Positions 5,541 to 5,571 of a stretch of DNA of 5,571 nt are shown here, in pieces. Position numbers and translations under genes: made by a program. Position 1 is the stretch's first letter. The number at the start of each line of letters is the position of its first letter. This stretch comes from Nitriliruptoraceae bacterium (GTDB lineage Bacteria > Actinomycetota > Nitriliruptoria > Nitriliruptorales > Nitriliruptoraceae). The DNA lies in NCBI GenBank assembly GCA_007120485.1, contig SKNP01000312.1, forward strand, positions 1 to 5,571, read 5' to 3'. The notes below the pieces were generated by a model. That model had not been told where the DNA came from. It saw only the letters and a program-made list of their open reading frames with translations, and searched no databases.

Positions 5541-5571
5541 GTGGTCGCGCCGCGGAACGCGGCGCGACCAC
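5541..5571 (-). promoter_or_regulatory. Perfect 14-bp stem-loop ahead of dppB
   Basis: Arms 5541-5554 and 5558-5571 are exact reverse complements (GTGGTCGCGCCGCG and CGCGGCGCGACCAC) around a three-base loop (GAA on plus, TTC on minus). The right arm ends on the last base of the window, so the stem may be longer. It ends 26 bases before the dppB ATG and 15 bases before the ribosome binding site. No T-tract follows on the minus strand. If a substrate-binding-protein gene lies just upstream, as is usual for such importers, this would be an intercistronic hairpin that ends or stabilises that transcript and lowers expression of the membrane genes; it could also terminate an unrelated upstream gene. 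Confidence 0.72.

Noticed and set aside
5515..5571. dppB starting at the GTG on the window edge
   Set aside because: The added residues are encoded by the perfect hairpin, look unlike a DppB N-terminus, and a well-spaced AGGAAG precedes the ATG at 5514.
1..5571. CRISPR array, tRNA/rRNA, insertion sequence, phage or attachment site
   Set aside because: No spaced direct repeats, cloverleaf sequence, transposase motif or terminal inverted repeats with target duplication were seen.

Overview
The window is very GC-rich and tightly packed. It contains one operon on the minus strand and the tail of a convergent gene on the plus strand. The base composition, strong third-position G/C and clear Shine-Dalgarno motifs suggest a high-GC actinobacterium; I cannot place it more precisely.

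Layout. Positions 1-219 (+) encode the last 72 residues of a beta-lactamase-family serine hydrolase whose body lies outside the window. Positions 220-379 are a short convergent intergenic gap rich in inverted repeats and without a visible gene. From 5514 down to 380 on the minus strand run five genes in transcription order: two permeases (DppB/OppB type, 319 aa; DppC/OppC type, 294 aa), two ATPases (DppD/OppD type, 338 aa; DppF/OppF type, 345 aa) and anhydro-N-acetylmuramic acid kinase AnmK (415 aa). Every junction is a 1- or 4-base stop/start overlap, so the five genes are very probably one translationally coupled unit. Positions 5515-5571 are a leader with a good ribosome binding site and a perfect 14-bp hairpin that reaches the window edge. 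No substrate-binding protein gene is visible; it would be expected just upstream, beyond 5571.

How the genes work together. DppBCDF-type components form a peptide/opine/nickel-family ABC importer. AnmK opens 1,6-anhydroMurNAc, a lytic-transglycosylase product of peptidoglycan turnover, and phosphorylates it to MurNAc-6-phosphate. Coupling of AnmK to the importer, with a serine hydrolase next door, suggests uptake and recycling of cell-wall fragments (anhydro-muropeptides or anhydroMurNAc). The enzyme identities are well supported by motifs; the transported substrate is inference.

The least ordinary items are the Gly/Ser-rich insertion in AnmK made of a 39-bp tandem duplication, the perfect hairpin ahead of the first permease gene, and the candidate link between a peptide-type importer and anhydro-sugar recycling.
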